IMG/VR virus record: IMGVR_UViG_3300037193_002910
Location: 1-40,365 of that record
Strand: one strand, 5' to 3'
Origin: a virus
DNA length: 40,365 nucleotides
Shown here: positions 38,390-40,365 of the stretch, piece by piece
Numbering within the stretch: the first letter of the stretch is position 1
Layout of the letters: each line of letters begins with the position of its first letter
The notes under the pieces: generated by a model
What the model was told of the DNA's origin: nothing
Databases searched by the model: none
Seen by the model: the letters and a program-made list of their open reading frames with translations, nothing else
Translations under genes and position numbers: made by a program

Positions 38390-39289
38390 GTGGCGAACAC
38401 GTTCCTGAAGCCTGAAGTCATCGCCCGCACCGCGCTGCAGCTCCTGCAGCGTGAGATCGTCCTGCCCCGTCTGGTGTGGCGGTTCGGCCAGGCCGATTTC
38501 CAGGGCGCCAAAGACGACACGATCACTCTGCGGGTCCCCGCCGTTCTGACCGCCCGCGACTACGAGTGGCGGACCCGGAACGCGGCGATCGTCATCGACG
38601 ACCTGACCGAAACCGGAGTCGACGTCACACTCGACACGCACCCCTATTCGGCGGTGGCGGTCACCGACGAACAGCTGACTCTCGACATCGTCAACTTCGG
38701 CGCCCAGGTCCTCCAGCCGCAGGTACGGGCCGTCGCCGAACGGCTCGAGAACCTGATCGCCACCACGCTCGGTGGGGCGATCGTCCCCGCTGCAGCCGAA
38801 ATTGCCCACACCATCGGCACCACTGACGGCTACACCACCGCAGTCAACGCCCGCAAGGTGTTGAACATGCAGAACGTCCCGATGGCCGGCCGGGTCATTC
38901 TTCTGGGCGCCAACCTCGAGGCGGACTTCCTCAACTCCGACCATCTCACCCTGGTCGACCAGTCCGGGTCAGACTCGGCGCTGCGCGACGGCACCCTCGG
39001 CCGCATCCTCGGGTTCACCGTCGTCACGTCCAATGCGATCGACCCGGATATCGGCTATGCCTTCCACGCCACCGCCGTCGCTTTCGGCAACGTTGCCCCG
39101 ACCGTTCCCGACGGTGCGACCTTCGGTGCGTCGGAATCGACGGACGGGCTGGCCATGCGGTGGATCCGGGACTACGACCCCAACTATCTCCGGGACCGCT
39201 CGGTCGTCTCCTCCTTCGCCGGCGCCGCGTCGGTCGAGGAAGACGGCGAGAACAAGCGGCTGGCCAAGATCAACATGGCGGCCTCGTAG
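38390..39289 (+). CDS. Major capsid protein (P22 coat-like)
   Basis: The 299-residue protein opens ANTFLKPEVIARTALQLLQREIVLPRLVW, has DTITLRVPAVLTARDYEWR and GVDVTLDTHPYSAVAVTDEQLTLDIVNFG, and ends with the DYDPNYLRDRSVVSSFAGAASVEE segment. This pattern is that of the P22 coat-like branch of HK97-fold capsids found in many actinophages. A strong ribosome site (TAGGAGG) precedes the GTG, as expected for the most abundant protein. Confidence 0.9.
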   Translation: MANTFLKPEVIARTALQLLQREIVLPRLVWRFGQADFQGAKDDTITLRVPAVLTARDYEWRTRNAAIVIDDLTETGVDVTLDTHPYSAVAVTDEQLTLDIVNFGAQVLQPQVRAVAERLENLIATTLGGAIVPAAAEIAHTIGTTDGYTTAVNARKVLNMQNVPMAGRVILLGANLEADFLNSDHLTLVDQSGSDSALRDGTLGRILGFTVVTSNAIDPDIGYAFHATAVAFGNVAPTVPDGATFGASESTDGLAMRWIRDYDPNYLRDRSVVSSFAGAASVEEDGENKRLAKINMAAS

Positions 39290-39291
39290 CC

Positions 39292-39774
39292 ATGGCGCTG
39301 CCTGCGCTCGTATCGCTCGACGATTTCGCGTTGCGACTCGGGGGGATCGCCGCGGCCGACGAGGACCGGGCGCAGGCAGCCCTGAACGACGCTTCGGCTC
39401 TCATCCGGGCCGAAGCGGGCGACGAGGACTGGGTCGACGCCGACGGCGGCCTCGAGGAAGTCCCCGACGTCGTCGCCGCCGTCTGCGTGGCGGCGGCCAT
39501 CCGGGCGTTCCGCAACCCTGACGGGGTCCGCCAGGAAACGATCGGGAATTACTCCGTCGCCTACGCCGACGCCTCCACCGCCGTGTTCCTCACCGAAGGG
39601 GAACGGCGCATCATCCGCCGCGCCGCCGGTGTCAGCGGTCTCAACTCTGTCGCTCTCGAGGGGGAATGGACGCTCAACCCGGCCGTGTATGTCCCGGTCG
39701 AAGGCGGCGGCGACGATTTCCCGTTGGGTGTTCCCGAAGGTGATCTCGGATGGCGACTGTCCGGATCCAACTGA
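39292..39774 (+). CDS. Head-tail connector (gp6-like)
   Basis: The 160-residue helical protein starts 3 bases after the coat gene. It has the connector pattern VSLDDFALRLGGIAAADEDRAQAALNDASALIRAEAG...VPDVVAAVCVAAAIRAFRNPDGVRQETIGNYSVAYAD, typical of HK97 gp6-type adaptors that dock under the portal. It overlaps the next gene by 25 bases. Confidence 0.8.
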   Translation: MALPALVSLDDFALRLGGIAAADEDRAQAALNDASALIRAEAGDEDWVDADGGLEEVPDVVAAVCVAAAIRAFRNPDGVRQETIGNYSVAYADASTAVFLTEGERRIIRRAAGVSGLNSVALEGEWTLNPAVYVPVEGGGDDFPLGVPEGDLGWRLSGSN

Positions 39775-40079
39775 CGCCCGGCTACGAACAGGCCCTGGCT
39801 CGCACCCCGGCCATGGTCGAGCTCCTACGGAAGGCCGGCGAACACGTCCAGGACCAGGCGGAACGGCTCGCTCCCCGCGACCCCGGCCTCCCCAGGGACC
39901 GGCAACGCCACTACGCCGACATGTTCGACACCCAGGCCGGTCTCGACCGGGGAACCGCCCGGGCCACCGTGAACAACCGCCACTTCATCGCCCTGTTCGT
40001 CGAGTTCGGCACTGTCCACAATCCGCCGCTCGCTGTTCTCCGCCGGGCGCTCGACGCCTCCCAAGGCCGGGCATTGTGA
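39750..40079 (+). CDS. HK97 gp10-like neck protein
   Basis: The 109-residue protein has the HK97 gp10 pattern: an N-terminal helix (MVELLRKAGEHVQDQAERLAPRDPG), then a beta region with ATVNNRHFIALFVEFGTVHNPPLAVLRRALD. The VEFGT-x-x-x-PP-x-PxLR ending is characteristic. It acts in head-tail joining. The start lies inside the connector gene and the stop overlaps the next GTG. Confidence 0.8.
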   Translation: MATVRIQLTPGYEQALARTPAMVELLRKAGEHVQDQAERLAPRDPGLPRDRQRHYADMFDTQAGLDRGTARATVNNRHFIALFVEFGTVHNPPLAVLRRALDASQGRAL

Positions 40080-40330
40080 AGCGACCCGAGAACCGGGCGG
40101 GGCCGTGGCTGTCGACCGCCCACGGCGATCAGCACAAGCCGGGTGGTGGCGACGAGCTCACCGCCGCTGATATCGGCGCCGCGCCCATTGAGCACACCCA
40201 TGCCGCCACCCCCGGGGCCGAGCCGACCGCTCTATCCGACCTCGTCGGCGCTCTGCAGGCGGAAATGGCTGTTCTGCGAGCCGAGTTGAAGGCTCACAAG
40301 GCCGCCAAGGCGGGAGTCGTCCACAAATGA
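40076..40330 (+). CDS. Short fibre-like protein, spans the circle junction
   Basis: The 84-residue protein has an N-terminal GDQHKPGGGDELTAADIGAAPIEHTH motif, the H-x-PGG-D pattern with IGAA and HTH seen at the start of phage tail fibres. A C-terminal helix ([26 protein letters not shown]) may trimerise. The GTG overlaps the gp10-like stop and the TGA overlaps the head-closure ATG. On the circle it starts the fibre module. Part of it is repeated at 1-106. Confidence 0.7.
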   Translation: MKRPENRAGPWLSTAHGDQHKPGGGDELTAADIGAAPIEHTHAATPGAEPTALSDLVGALQAEMAVLRAELKAHKAAKAGVVHK

Positions 40331-40365
40331 GCCTTCAGACCATGCTCACCGAACAAGCGACCATC
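40225..40365. repeat. Terminal direct repeat, right copy
   Basis: This stretch is identical to 1-141 and marks the closure point of the circular assembly. Confidence 0.95.
40327..40365 (+). CDS. 5' end of the head-closure gene, second copy (partial)
   Basis: The first 13 codons of the head-closure protein ([13 protein letters not shown]) are repeated here because of the terminal overlap. The complete gene is at 103-432. Confidence 0.85.
   Translation, partial: MSLQTMLTEQATI

Overview
The window is one complete genome of a temperate, long-tailed (siphovirus-type) phage. The first and last 141 bases are identical, so the molecule closes into a circle of 40,224 unique bases; the repeat is probably an assembly overlap. 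Base composition is strongly GC-rich and GTG starts are common. A WhiB-type iron-sulfur regulator and an MmpS-like membrane protein, both actinobacterial families, point to an actinobacterial host. No tRNA, rRNA or CRISPR array was seen.

Read on the circle, a packaging and head block starts near 32.9 kb: a small basic protein, HNH endonuclease, small and large terminase, portal, VG15/MuF-like protein, scaffold, coat protein and neck proteins. It runs through the junction into a fibre module (about 40.1-2.3 kb) with a collagen-like fibre. Seven overlapping glycan genes follow (2.3-8.6 kb): four glycosyltransferases, a CgeB-like glycosyltransferase, a sugar C-methyltransferase and a CmcI/rhamnosyl O-methyltransferase-like protein. 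The tail genes then resume: tail terminator, tube protein, a tail chaperone pair with a clear -1 frameshift signal, tape measure, distal tail protein, a hub with a carbohydrate-binding-like insert, two further minor tail proteins, an amidase endolysin and several small membrane proteins that include holin candidates.

A leftward lysogeny block (17.2-20.2 kb) holds a membrane protein, the MmpS-like protein, a tyrosine integrase with a cysteine-rich insert, and a small helix-turn-helix protein. About 700 bases of control region follow, with a DnaA-box palindrome and a run of hairpins. The rightward early operon (20.9-29.7 kb) encodes a DNA-binding regulator, small zinc-motif proteins, a RecT-like annealing protein, a DnaB/RepA-like helicase followed by an iteron and hairpin array, a two-metal-site WhiB protein, and a small membrane protein resembling the Fet4 iron-permease family. 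The last accessory region (29.7-32.6 kb) holds two paralogous tyrosine recombinases facing away from each other around five or six tiny genes.

Most genes overlap by 4-8 bases (ATGA, GTGA, TGATG), so long blocks behave as translationally coupled operons. The most interesting candidate system is the collagen-like fibre, with abundant threonine at the third triplet position, followed directly by its probable glycosylation and methylation cassette inside the virion operon. This resembles a phage version of glycosylated BclA-type collagen filaments. That function is inferred from sequence families and gene order.
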